This document shows, piece after piece, positions 9,634 through 18,195 of a DNA stretch of 52,553 nucleotides. Source of the DNA: Pseudomonas viridiflava. GTDB lineage: Bacteria; Pseudomonadota; Gammaproteobacteria; Pseudomonadales; Pseudomonadaceae. The DNA lies in assembly GCF_001642795.1 (NCBI RefSeq), contig NZ_LKEH01000017.1:158824-211376 (forward strand). Direction: 5' to 3'. The translations under genes and the position numbers were made by a program. The notes beneath the pieces were generated by a model. The model worked only from the letters and a program-made list of their open reading frames with translations. It did not search any database and had not been told where the DNA came from. The first letter of the stretch is position 1. Each line of letters starts with the position of its first letter.

Positions 9634-12453
9634 ATGGATTTTGAAGCAAGCGGTACGGCTACACAGATCGATTTCGTAACAGATAAAGCACCCGGTCCCG
9701 AGGAAGCCATTCGCTTCGGGGCCTTCGTGCTGCTTCCACGCCAACAGGTCCTGTTCAAACACGCCCAACCTGTGCCCTTGGGCAGTCGCGCCATGTCGTT
9801 GCTGGTCGCACTTGCCTCACGTCCCGGCGAACTGCTTGAGAAAGCAGAACTGCTGGCCGTGGCCTGGCCGAAGGCAGTGGTTGAAGAGTGCAACCTTCGC
9901 GCGCAGATCGTCGCCCTGCGCAGAGCATTGGGAGACGATGAAGACTTCAGTTGCATCGTGACCGTACCGGGTCGCGGCTATCGGTTCAGCGCACCCGTGA
10001 CGATCCAGACCGCGCCACAGGTCGTCGCTCCGCCTCCTGAACCTGTGGCAGCGACACAGGACGCCAAACAGCCTGTACTGGGCCGTGATGATCTGATTCG
10101 CCGCCTGACCGATCAGCTTCTGACCCAGCGACTACTGACCCTCACCGGCCCCGGTGGCGTCGGCAAGACCACCGTCGCGCTGGCTCTGGCTGACAGCCTC
10201 GCTACCCGATCATCGCTGAGCAGCGCATTTCTCGACCTGACGCCCGTCAGTGGAGCCCAGTCGGTAAAGGGCATGATCGCCAGTGCGCTTGGCCTTAACG
10301 CAGACGACGAGAACCTTCTGCTGGATATTACAGGGGAGCTGGCAGAGCGCCCGCAGTTGCTGGTACTCGACAATTGCGAACATGTGCTGGAAGAAACCGC
10401 CACAGCGGTCGAAGCCTTGCTGGCCAACACCACGCGATGCTGCGTGGTGGTCACCAGCCGTGAGCCGTTAAGGGCAAACGGTGAATGTGTCCACGAACTG
10501 GCGTCCCTGCAGGTGCCTGGCGAGCACCCGCCATTGACCGCAGCCGAGGCGCTCACGTTTTCCGGTGTGGAATTGTTCATTACCCGAGTCCGGGAGCAGG
10601 ATCCCGGCTTTGTCTTCCATGATCGCGATACGCACAGCGTGGCAGCCATCTGTCGCAAGCTGGACGGCAACCCGCTGGCAATCGAGCTGGCCGCCGCCCG
10701 CGTCCGGACGTTTGGCATTCATGAACTGGTCGGCCTGCTCGATGGCAGCTTCCGCCTGCAGATGACCGGACGCCGCACCGCCCTGCCCCGTCAGCGGTCT
10801 TTGAGCGCAGCACTGGACTGGACCTACGGCATGCTCACCGGGCATGAGCAGGCACTGCTGCGACAGCTGTCCATTTTCAATGGCTCGTTCGCACTGGACG
10901 GGGTCATGGCGACGGTCAATATCGGTCTGCCCGATGTGCGCATGACCCTGCCGATGCTGGAAAGCCTGCTGGACAAATCATTGCTTGGACGATTCGATCA
11001 CAGCCACGGCAAACGCTTTCGGCTGCTGGAAACGACCCGTCTGTACGCCCATGAAAAACTGGTGCAGCTCGATGACCTGGATCGCCTGTCGCGCGCGCAT
11101 GCCAACTGGGCCCTGAGCCTGCTCGACGAGGCCAGGCAGGACCTGGACCGGTTGTCCCATGACGCCTGGACTCGGCGTTACGCGGTGGAGATAGATACCG
11201 TGCGCGCCGCCCTCGCCTGGGCCTTTTCCCCCGAGGGCGACCGGCAGATTGGCGTCGAGCTCACGTTACGCAGCGCTCCGTTGTGGATGAGGCTATCGCT
11301 GGTCCATGAATACCAGGACTGGGTCAACCATGGCCTGCCTCGCCATGTGGAGATGGCGCAGATGGACCGGCACCAGCGCATGCGACTGCTGACGGTGTCG
11401 GGCAGCATCCTGATGCTTACGTACGGCGCCGGACAGAAAATGCGCGAGATCTGGCAACAGGTCGGCGAGGATGCCGATGCGCTGAACGACACGGAATACC
11501 GCCTGCGCGCGCTGTGGGGACAATGGAACGACCATACCTGCAGCAATCGTCACGTCCAGGGCCGACAGATCGCCCTGCAGTTTCTGGCGCTTGGCAAGGA
11601 TCATCGGATCGCCGATTGCCAGCTTCTGGGCAAACGCATGCGAGCCACCAGCGCGTTCTATATGGGCGACATGAAAACCGCCGGTCAGGCCGCTCATGAA
11701 GCCTTGGGCGCACCTCTTTCAGCATCTTCCTATGCCGTGGACATGCATTTCGACCAGCGTATCGCCGCCCAGTCGCTGAGGGCGCAAGTGCAGTTGATGG
11801 TGGGCAATATTGGGCAGGCCATGGTGGCGCTGGACACCAACATCAGACAGGCCGTTGCGCTGGGCCACCCTGCCACCATCTGGTACACACTCGCGTTCAG
11901 CGCCATTCCGGCCACCCTGATCGCAGGCACCCTGCACAAGACCCGGCAGTTTCTCGAATTGCTCAAACAGAGCAGCGAACGGCAGCCGCTGCATGTCTGG
12001 CGTCAGTTGACCTGCTGCTATGAAAGCATTCTGACCATTCGTGAAGGCGATGCGACAACGGGTACACCGCGGCTGGGCGAAGCGCTTCAGCAACTGCGAC
12101 GTCATGTGGAAACCCCGCTGCACTCGATGCTCAATACCGAATACGTGCTGGGCCTAGCAGCGCTGGGGCTGCAACCGCTGGCGCTGGAGACGCTCGACGA
12201 ACTGGTGGTCAATGCCGTGAAACGCAATGACCGCTGGTACCTCCCCGAGATGATGCGCATCAAGGCGCAACTGATGCTCGACCAACCCCAGGCGCATGCG
12301 CTGGAAGACGTCCGCACGGTGCTGGCCCAGGCGCTCGAAATATCGCGACAGGACGGCACGCATTTCTGGGCATGGCGCATCAACGCCGACCTCAATCGAC
12401 TGAAGGTCGTCAACGGCACGCCAGCCACTCGATATCGCCCTGCCATGCATTGA
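9634..12453 (+). CDS. Winged-helix / NTPase / TPR-like transcriptional regulator
   Basis: A 939-residue multidomain regulator. Residues about 25-120 form an OmpR/ToxR-type winged helix (RFGAFVLLPRQQVLF to VPGRGYRFSAPV). Residues about 145-400 are a STAND-type NTPase: Walker A GPGGVGKTT, Walker B QLLVLDNCEH, a VVTSREPLR sensor segment and GNPLAIELAAARV. The remaining half is helical and TPR-like. Proteins of this design act as ATP-controlled transcription regulators, and the winged helix plus TPR design recalls HilA of Salmonella. There is no receiver domain. It converges on sctU with only 16 bases between stop codons. A role in controlling the secretion genes is inferred only from position. 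Confidence 0.82.
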   Translation: MDFEASGTATQIDFVTDKAPGPEEAIRFGAFVLLPRQQVLFKHAQPVPLGSRAMSLLVALASRPGELLEKAELLAVAWPKAVVEECNLRAQIVALRRALGDDEDFSCIVTVPGRGYRFSAPVTIQTAPQVVAPPPEPVAATQDAKQPVLGRDDLIRRLTDQLLTQRLLTLTGPGGVGKTTVALALADSLATRSSLSSAFLDLTPVSGAQSVKGMIASALGLNADDENLLLDITGELAERPQLLVLDNCEHVLEETATAVEALLANTTRCCVVVTSREPLRANGECVHELASLQVPGEHPPLTAAEALTFSGVELFITRVREQDPGFVFHDRDTHSVAAICRKLDGNPLAIELAAARVRTFGIHELVGLLDGSFRLQMTGRRTALPRQRSLSAALDWTYGMLTGHEQALLRQLSIFNGSFALDGVMATVNIGLPDVRMTLPMLESLLDKSLLGRFDHSHGKRFRLLETTRLYAHEKLVQLDDLDRLSRAHANWALSLLDEARQDLDRLSHDAWTRRYAVEIDTVRAALAWAFSPEGDRQIGVELTLRSAPLWMRLSLVHEYQDWVNHGLPRHVEMAQMDRHQRMRLLTVSGSILMLTYGAGQKMREIWQQVGEDADALNDTEYRLRALWGQWNDHTCSNRHVQGRQIALQFLALGKDHRIADCQLLGKRMRATSAFYMGDMKTAGQAAHEALGAPLSASSYAVDMHFDQRIAAQSLRAQVQLMVGNIGQAMVALDTNIRQAVALGHPATIWYTLAFSAIPATLIAGTLHKTRQFLELLKQSSERQPLHVWRQLTCCYESILTIREGDATTGTPRLGEALQQLRRHVETPLHSMLNTEYVLGLAALGLQPLALETLDELVVNAVKRNDRWYLPEMMRIKAQLMLDQPQAHALEDVRTVLAQALEISRQDGTHFWAWRINADLNRLKVVNGTPATRYRPAMH

Positions 12454-12458
12454 CAAGA

Positions 12459-12488
12459 GGCACACCGGGTCAGATCAACCGGTGTGCC
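12459..12488. terminator. Shared inverted repeat between regulator and sctU
   Basis: GGCACACCGG (12459-12468) and CCGGTGTGCC (12479-12488) form a perfect ten-pair stem between two convergent genes. It covers the last codons and stop of sctU. It could end transcription in both directions, although neither side has a clear T tract. Confidence 0.55.
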
Positions 12489-13516
12489 ACCAGCGCGTCG
12501 GCCACCGCCTGAAAGGTGTTTTCCGGTACCGGATCACCGGCCACGCTACGTTTGGCGATCTGTTCGGCAAGCCCGGCATCCGCCCAGACGGCAATGCCCA
12601 GCGGTGCAGCCTGCGCCAGCAACTGGACGGACTCTTCAGGCGAACCTCGGCAGACCACCACCGGCACGGGCGTTTCGCCACGCACGTAACGCACGCCGAC
12701 CACCCAGTTACCGCCGATGCCGATCATCAGCGACGCCCGTCCCAACCCCAGCTTCGTTGCCAGCGCCTGCATCTCGCGCCGCTGGCGCTGACGCTCGCGC
12801 TTGATCAATGGGTCGCCGTCGACATCCTTGCGTTCGCGTTTCTGTTCACTGCGACTCATCTTCATGTCGCGCCCGAACAGCCAGCGCTGCATCAGGACGT
12901 CCACCGCACCCACCAGCAGAAACGCCGCCAGCACGGTGAACACCAGCGGTTTGAGCACCAGGTAAAACGTCGATTCGATGCAGCCGGCACCACAGCGTGA
13001 AGACTCCATCAATGCCTGTAGCGCCTGGCGTCCGACGATATAGAACGCCAGCGCCAACAGCAACACCTTGACCAGCCCCTTGAGAAACTCGATCAGGTTG
13101 CGCATGGCGAAAATCCGTTTGAAGCCTTCGCCGGGATGGATGCGCTTGATGTCCGGCTTGACCGGTTCGACCGAAAACACCACGCCGCGCATGGTCACAA
13201 TATTGGTCAGGATGACCGCCGCGACTGTCACGGCGACCACCGGCAAGGTGATGCCCAGCACGATTTGCTCGGCATGGTCGAGCAGCCTTGGCCAGACGTC
13301 GGCAAACGGTTCTATGTAGATGTTCGCTGTCAGGTCGATCAACGCCTCGACCTGAGCGCGGGCCTTGGGCAACAGCACGGCAATGCATAGCGTACACAGC
13401 AGAATAACCACGCCGGACACCAGATCCTGACTCTTGGCGACCTGGCCCTTCTTGCGTGCGTCACGCAGTTTTTTGTCTGTGGCCGGCTGGCTTTTCTCCT
13501 CGCTGGTATCGGCCAT
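12470..13516 (-). CDS. sctU: Type III secretion export gate protein SctU, NPTH motif absent
   Basis: A 348-residue SctU/FlhB family protein: four hydrophobic segments in residues about 30-205, then a cytosolic domain beginning MKMSRSEQKRERKDVDGDPL. In the family, the cytosolic part cleaves itself between N and P of an NPTH motif, which switches substrate class. Here the aligned segment reads LMIGIGGNWVVGVRYVRG, with I267-G-G-N270 where NPTH should be, while the flanking VRY and PVVV strands are kept. Self-cleavage is therefore unlikely. The C-terminal half of the cytosolic domain is otherwise intact and full length, so this is not a decayed gene. Its start overlaps the sctT stop by one base, and it is the last gene of the operon. 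Confidence 0.92.
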   Translation of the reverse strand: MADTSEEKSQPATDKKLRDARKKGQVAKSQDLVSGVVILLCTLCIAVLLPKARAQVEALIDLTANIYIEPFADVWPRLLDHAEQIVLGITLPVVAVTVAAVILTNIVTMRGVVFSVEPVKPDIKRIHPGEGFKRIFAMRNLIEFLKGLVKVLLLALAFYIVGRQALQALMESSRCGAGCIESTFYLVLKPLVFTVLAAFLLVGAVDVLMQRWLFGRDMKMSRSEQKRERKDVDGDPLIKRERQRQRREMQALATKLGLGRASLMIGIGGNWVVGVRYVRGETPVPVVVCRGSPEESVQLLAQAAPLGIAVWADAGLAEQIAKRSVAGDPVPENTFQAVADALVAHRLI

Positions 13517-14331
13517 TACGGTGCCTCGCTCGCCAGCGCCTTGAGCACCTCGACCGTCCCTCGAAACTGCGCCAGCTGGTCAATCATCACCGGGATCAGG
13601 AAGCTGATGTACACCACCATCAACACTGCAAAAAACAGGTTCTTGACCGGTAGCGACAAGTCGAAGATATGCAGGCTCGGCGCCATTCGCGACAGGTACG
13701 CCAGCATCAGATCGGTGATCAGCATTGCCACCAGTAGCGGCGCCACCATCAATACGCCGATGCGCATGACCTGATCCAGAATTGCCAGAATCGACATGAG
13801 TGCGGCGCTGCTGAACAACGGAGTGAACTCGGTCACCGGCCATAACTGGTAGCTGTGGTAATAGCCATCGACCATCAGGATGAAGCCGCCTGACATGAAG
13901 AACAGCGCAATCAGCATCACCGTGAACAGCGTGGCCATGACACTGGCCTCGCCCTGCCCCAGCGGATCCACCAGTTGCTCCATGGTCGAGCCGCGCTGCA
14001 GATCGATCAGTTCACCGGCCACTTCCGCAGCCCAGAACGGAATGCCGAACAACAGGCCGATGAGCAGCCCGATCAGCAATTCCTTGACCATCAACCCGGC
14101 CAGAAAGAACCCGCTGTGTTCGGGCATCGACGTGAACGCAGTGAATACCGGCAGAATCATCGGCACGGATATCGCCACGGCGACGCAGCCACGAATCATC
14201 CCGGTCAACCCGAGGCGATTGAACGCCGGTGTGATGATCACCACGCCCATCGCCCGCGAGGCCGCCAGCGACGCAGAGCTGATCACCGGATAGGCGATCT
14301 CGATGAATGCATTGGTCAGTTCGGCATCCAT
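13516..14331 (-). CDS. sctT: Type III secretion export apparatus protein SctT
   Basis: A 271-residue, strongly hydrophobic protein of the SctT/FliR family with about seven to eight membrane segments. Conserved features include the early SRAMGVVIITPAFNRLGLTG segment and GSTMEQLVDPLGQGEAS in the middle. With SctR and SctS it forms the helical export gate inside the basal body. It starts six bases after the sctS stop and is followed directly by sctU, the usual R-S-T-U order. Confidence 0.95.
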   Translation of the reverse strand: MDAELTNAFIEIAYPVISSASLAASRAMGVVIITPAFNRLGLTGMIRGCVAVAISVPMILPVFTAFTSMPEHSGFFLAGLMVKELLIGLLIGLLFGIPFWAAEVAGELIDLQRGSTMEQLVDPLGQGEASVMATLFTVMLIALFFMSGGFILMVDGYYHSYQLWPVTEFTPLFSSAALMSILAILDQVMRIGVLMVAPLLVAMLITDLMLAYLSRMAPSLHIFDLSLPVKNLFFAVLMVVYISFLIPVMIDQLAQFRGTVEVLKALASEAP

Positions 14332-14337
14332 GGTGCG

Positions 14338-14607
14338 TCAGCGAGTCCACAACGGAAAATTGTCGAGCACCTGATTGCCCAGTTCGGCCACCTGCCCAGC
14401 CAGCAACGGCCCGACAAACACAATCACCAGCAGCACCCCGACGAGCTTGACCACCTGAGGCAGGGTCTGGTCCTGGATCTGGGTCAACGCCTGCAGCAAC
14501 CCCACACTCAGGCCGACGACGATGGCAACCGCCAGCGCAGGCGCCGAAAGCAGCAGCACCGTCATCAAGGCCTGGTTCATCAGCGAAAGAAACACATCCT
14601 GCCCCAT
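14338..14607 (-). CDS. sctS: Type III secretion export apparatus protein SctS
   Basis: An 89-residue SctS/FliQ family protein with two membrane helices (about 15-40 and 50-75) separated by a short polar turn with LTQIQDQTLPQVVK, typical of the family. It is part of the export gate with SctR and SctT. Four bases separate it from sctR. Confidence 0.95.
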   Translation of the reverse strand: MGQDVFLSLMNQALMTVLLLSAPALAVAIVVGLSVGLLQALTQIQDQTLPQVVKLVGVLLVIVFVGPLLAGQVAELGNQVLDNFPLWTR

Positions 14608-14611
14608 GACG

Positions 14612-15268
14612 TCAGCCTCCGTAGCTCAGGATCAACCCATGCATCAGCCGCGACCAGCCGCTCAATGCCACGAACAGAAAGATCTTCAGGGGTATCGAAA
14701 TGAGCGTCGGCGAGACCATCGACATGCCCATCGCCATCAGCACGTTGGAGACCAGCAGGTCGACCACCAGAAACGGGATGTACAACAGAAAGCCGATCTC
14801 GAAGGCACGGGTCAGCTCGGAACTGACGAACGCGGGGATCAGCACCACCAGATCGTCGTCACGCAGATCGGCTCGCGCTTCGGGTGACCAGATAGTTTCG
14901 GTCGCCTGAACGAAAAAACCACGCTCGTTCTCGTTGGCGTATTTCGATAAATGCGCCTGCAAGGGTGGCCGCAGTGCGCTGCCGAGTTCTTCGAGTTGCT
15001 GCACATTCTGCAGGCTCAGATCTCGCCCCTGAACCTGTCGGTACATGTCGCCGATCAAGGGCGTGGTCACGTAGACCGAAAGAATCAGGGCGATGCCGTA
15101 CAGCACCAGGTTCGGTGGCGTCTGCTGCACGCCCAAGGCGTTACGAATCAGAAACAGCACCACGGATATCTTCATGAAACCGGTCAGTGTCACCACGGCC
15201 AGCGGAATCAGGCCAATGGTCGCAACGACCAGAATGATCTCGATGAGGTTCGGCTGATAGCCGTTCAT
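14612..15268 (-). CDS. sctR: Type III secretion export apparatus protein SctR
   Basis: A 218-residue SctR/FliP family protein. The N-terminal membrane region contains MTGFMKISVVLFLIRNALGVQQ-like sequence (T-G-F-M-K-I and L-G-V-Q-Q-T-P-P-N), and the second half has IPAFVSSELTRAFEIGFLLY and the closing VLMAMGMSMVSP helix, all family hallmarks. It is a core subunit of the export gate. The start codon overlaps the end of sctQ by four bases, so translation is likely coupled. Confidence 0.96.
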   Translation of the reverse strand: MNGYQPNLIEIILVVATIGLIPLAVVTLTGFMKISVVLFLIRNALGVQQTPPNLVLYGIALILSVYVTTPLIGDMYRQVQGRDLSLQNVQQLEELGSALRPPLQAHLSKYANENERGFFVQATETIWSPEARADLRDDDLVVLIPAFVSSELTRAFEIGFLLYIPFLVVDLLVSNVLMAMGMSMVSPTLISIPLKIFLFVALSGWSRLMHGLILSYGG

Positions 15269-15522
15269 GGCGCATTGAAACCCAGCAGGCGCACGCCCAG
15301 GCCATCACCAATGCGCACCAGCTCTCCCCGACCTATGCGTCGTCCGTTCACCATCAGGTCCACCTCGTCCTGACCGGACGAGGCCAGCGGCAGCAGCGTC
15401 CCGGGGGCCATTGCGCGCAGTTGCTCAAGCGTCAGTTCAACACTGCCCAACTGGCAGACCAGCGTCAGCGGCAGCGCGTCCAGTGAGACATCCAGGTCCG
15501 GCATTACGGTAGGTTCATTCAT
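15265..15522 (-). CDS. Possible internal product SctQ-C (C-terminal SpoA domain)
   Basis: Within sctQ an in-frame ATG at 15522 is preceded by AACAGGAATGAAGCA, which offers an AGGAA ribosome site at normal spacing. It would give an 85-residue protein (MNEPTVMPDLDVSLD...) made almost only of the C-terminal SpoA domain. Internal initiation giving such a product is established for YscQ and SpaO. Here it is an inference from the sequence, and it would functionally match the separate HrcQB of the classical Hrp system. Confidence 0.5.
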   Translation of the reverse strand: MNEPTVMPDLDVSLDALPLTLVCQLGSVELTLEQLRAMAPGTLLPLASSGQDEVDLMVNGRRIGRGELVRIGDGLGVRLLGFNAP

Positions 15523-16308
15523 TGCTTCATTCCTGTTGAAATGGGTTGCCGCGCTTGGGTCGGGGTCGGAACCGCGCCATGGTCCGCACCACTCGAGCGA
15601 ACGCCCAGAGCGTCGTGCGTGAGCCTGAAGGTGCTGACCGATGCGCAGACGAACCTGATCGTCAGGCAGCGTGTCGAGCATCACCACGTCGCCCGGCGCG
15701 AGACTGCGCAGCTCGTCCACGCGCAGCGGCGCATGTCCCGCCTCGGCACTTATCACCAGCCTGAGCGCTTGCAGCGCACCCTGATCAGACATTGCGTAGC
15801 GCTCCAGCAGAGCGGCGACGTGATCAGCTGCGACGCTGTTCATCCGCAGTTCCACGCGCGCTGCCGGGAAGTCTGCGATGTGCACCTCCAGCGTGACACC
15901 GAGGCAACGTGCCGTCGGGTCCGCGGCCCAGGGAACCACCTGCAGGGGTTCACCCAGAATGGCTTCAAGGGGTTCGATCCAGCCCAGCCAGGCCTGCTCC
16001 AGCAACAACGCCTCGTTCTGGCGGTCAATGGCCGAGCCGGGTTGCCAGGTCATCCCGGACCGCTCAAACAAGGGCTCCGGCACCCTCAACTCGACCAATG
16101 TCTGGCCGATCATCAGGGCAACCGACACGCACGGTTGATCGACATCCCTACCGCAGGCCCACTGCACTCGCATCGGCTGACCGCGCAGCACGCCATGCCA
16201 GTCGGCCACGCGGCGATGCAGGCGGTTGTGCAGGCTGAGCACATCGGGGTCGAACGACGGCAGGTCCGACAGCGCGGCGCCATTGAAGGAGGTTTCGTAA
16301 GCCGTCAC
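15265..16308 (-). CDS. sctQ: Type III secretion cytoplasmic ring protein SctQ
   Basis: A 347-residue SctQ family protein, undivided, in contrast to the split HrcQA/HrcQB of the main P. syringae system. An upstream SpoA-like domain lies at about 190-255 (LRSLAPGDVVMLDTLPDDQV) and the C-terminal SpoA domain at about 270-345 (LTLVCQLGSVELTLEQLRAM to VRLLGF). SctQ builds the sorting platform pods with SctK, SctL and SctN. It overlaps sctO by four bases and sctR by four. A start codon with its own ribosome site lies inside the gene at 15522. Confidence 0.9.
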   Translation of the reverse strand: MTAYETSFNGAALSDLPSFDPDVLSLHNRLHRRVADWHGVLRGQPMRVQWACGRDVDQPCVSVALMIGQTLVELRVPEPLFERSGMTWQPGSAIDRQNEALLLEQAWLGWIEPLEAILGEPLQVVPWAADPTARCLGVTLEVHIADFPAARVELRMNSVAADHVAALLERYAMSDQGALQALRLVISAEAGHAPLRVDELRSLAPGDVVMLDTLPDDQVRLRIGQHLQAHARRSGRSLEWCGPWRGSDPDPSAATHFNRNEAMNEPTVMPDLDVSLDALPLTLVCQLGSVELTLEQLRAMAPGTLLPLASSGQDEVDLMVNGRRIGRGELVRIGDGLGVRLLGFNAP

Positions 16309-16817
16309 CGCTCGCCTCCAGCGCCTGTTGCACTGCTTGCGTCGACGCTCAGGGCGTTATCGCTCGACGAGCCCGACTGCTCGGCTTCGTCGCGCTGCTC
16401 ACCCAGACGCGTTTCGAGGCTCAGGCGCTGTTCAAGCAGGCTTTGCCATGCCTGGCTCTGTTGTTGACGTTGCCTGTGCTCGGTGCGCAGCCGCTCACGA
16501 GCCTGCTCCTCGGTTTCAACGTTCAGCACAGCGGCGTTGACCTCGGCCTGCAGCGCCTCACGTTCTTCATCCAGTTGCTTGAGGTGCTCTTGGGCCGCCT
16601 GCCAGGCACTCACTGAAATGCCCTCGCTGAACAGACCGTAGGCCTGCTCTGCTTCCTGCGCGCGTCTCTCGCGGTGCAGGCGTAAGGTTTCTCTGGCCTG
16701 ATCAAGGTGATGTTCGGTTTCACGGCAACGCTCGCGTTGAGTGGCCAGATGAGCAGAGGCACGCTGCTCACGCAGCAGGCGCAGGGCTTGCAGGTTATGC
16801 AGATCAGCCGTCTTCAT
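16305..16817 (-). CDS. sctO: Type III secretion stalk protein SctO (YscO/FliJ-like)
   Basis: A 170-residue, highly charged helical protein that reads as one long coiled coil from about residue 10 to 140, rich in Gln, Glu and Arg with heptad-spaced leucines, and then a serine-rich tail. Position (directly after sctN, before sctQ), size and composition match the SctO/YscO/FliJ stalk that links the ATPase to the export gate and recycles chaperones. Sequence motifs are weak in this family, so the call rests on position and composition. No sctP gene follows it. Confidence 0.75.
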   Translation of the reverse strand: MKTADLHNLQALRLLREQRASAHLATQRERCRETEHHLDQARETLRLHRERRAQEAEQAYGLFSEGISVSAWQAAQEHLKQLDEEREALQAEVNAAVLNVETEEQARERLRTEHRQRQQQSQAWQSLLEQRLSLETRLGEQRDEAEQSGSSSDNALSVDASSATGAGGER

Positions 16818-16866
16818 TGGGTTTCTCCGTGACGCAGCCCATTGGGACTTCCGTGGTTGAGTACGC

Positions 16867-18195
16867 TCATGCCAGTACCTTGCGCATATGCGCCAGGGTC
16901 TGTGCGAGGGTGTCGTGTTCAGCGGCAGGCTGGCGCAGGAATGCTTCTATTGCTGCATGACGGGCAATCGCTTCATCCGCCAGCGGGTCACTGCCCGCGG
17001 CGTATTCACCGACCTGAATGAGCAGTTCTATCGCCTGACGGCGAGCAATCAGTTCACGCATCCGCGACGCCAGTTGCCTGTGCGCCGCCGAAGCCACCTG
17101 CTCCATCAAACGGCTGCGGCTGTGCAGCACATCAATGGCTGGAAAGTGATCACGCTGTGCCAATTCGGCGCTGAGTACGATGTGGCCGTCGAGAATCGAG
17201 CGGGTTTCTTCGGCGACCGGGTCCATCGCTGCGTCACCTTCGGTAAGCACGGTGTACAAGGCGGTGATGCTGCCGGTCGGGCCTGGACCGGCGCGTTCCA
17301 GCAGCCGTGGCAGCGCCGAGAAAAACGAGGGCGGATAGCCGCGCCGGGTCGGGGGCTCGCCGACAGCCAGGCCGATCTCGCGCTGGGCACGGGCGAAGCG
17401 GGTCAGGCTGTCCATCAGCAACAGCACATTGCGTCCCTGATCGCGATGGTATTCAGCCTGAGCGGTCGCCACGTAGGCCGCCCTGACCCGCTCGGCGGCA
17501 GGCCGGTCCGAGGTGGCGACAACGGCAACGGTTCGGGCACGCGCCGCCTCGTCCAGTTGCCCCTCGAGCAGTTCGCGCACTTCGCGCCCACGCTCGCCGA
17601 TCAGGCCGATGACAATCACGTCTGCGTCACTGTTGCGGACAATGCTGGCCAGCAACGATGACTTGCCCACACCTGGCTCACCAAAGATGCCCATGCGTTG
17701 CCCGCAGGCGACGGTCAGCAGACTGTCAATGGCGCGTACACCCAGCGACAGGGGTTCGACGATACGCTGGCGGCTGAACGGGGCCGGTGGCTCGGCGTGC
17801 AGCGGGTAGCGCTGCAGACCGAGGGTGGCGGTCAGCGCCGGGCCGTCAAGAAATTCACCCATCGGGCTGATTACCCGACCGAGCAAGGCATCCCCCACCT
17901 GCACACCCATCGCCTGTCCGGTGGCGATGATCCGGGTACGGGTCGACAAGCCCTCCATTGAGCCAATAGGCGAGAGGATCGCATCGTCCTCATCAAAGCC
18001 GATCACTTCAACCGACAGTTCCCGGCCATTGCCAGGATCACGCAGCAGGCACAGCTCGCCGATGCGCACCCCGGCCACGCTTGCACGCAGCAACACACCG
18101 CGAATGCTGCGCAAGGTGCCGTGCATCGGCCGCGGCTGGGCACGCTGCAGACGCTGGTTCAAGCCACCGATCAATGCGGCCAGGGCTTCACTCAT
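16867..18195 (-). CDS. sctN: Type III secretion ATPase SctN
   Basis: A 442-residue SctN/FliI ATPase, the usual length. Walker A is GEPGVGKSS, the following IGERGREVRE carries the catalytic glutamate, Walker B is NVLLLMDSLTRFARAQREI, and GEPPTRRGYPPS is the family signature. It unfolds substrates and strips chaperones at the base of the machine. The ATG at 18195 is chosen because it overlaps the sctL end by eight bases; the upstream extension of the frame is only antisense-like sequence of sctL. A gap of 49 bases separates it from sctO. Confidence 0.95.
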   Translation of the reverse strand: MSEALAALIGGLNQRLQRAQPRPMHGTLRSIRGVLLRASVAGVRIGELCLLRDPGNGRELSVEVIGFDEDDAILSPIGSMEGLSTRTRIIATGQAMGVQVGDALLGRVISPMGEFLDGPALTATLGLQRYPLHAEPPAPFSRQRIVEPLSLGVRAIDSLLTVACGQRMGIFGEPGVGKSSLLASIVRNSDADVIVIGLIGERGREVRELLEGQLDEAARARTVAVVATSDRPAAERVRAAYVATAQAEYHRDQGRNVLLLMDSLTRFARAQREIGLAVGEPPTRRGYPPSFFSALPRLLERAGPGPTGSITALYTVLTEGDAAMDPVAEETRSILDGHIVLSAELAQRDHFPAIDVLHSRSRLMEQVASAAHRQLASRMRELIARRQAIELLIQVGEYAAGSDPLADEAIARHAAIEAFLRQPAAEHDTLAQTLAHMRKVLA

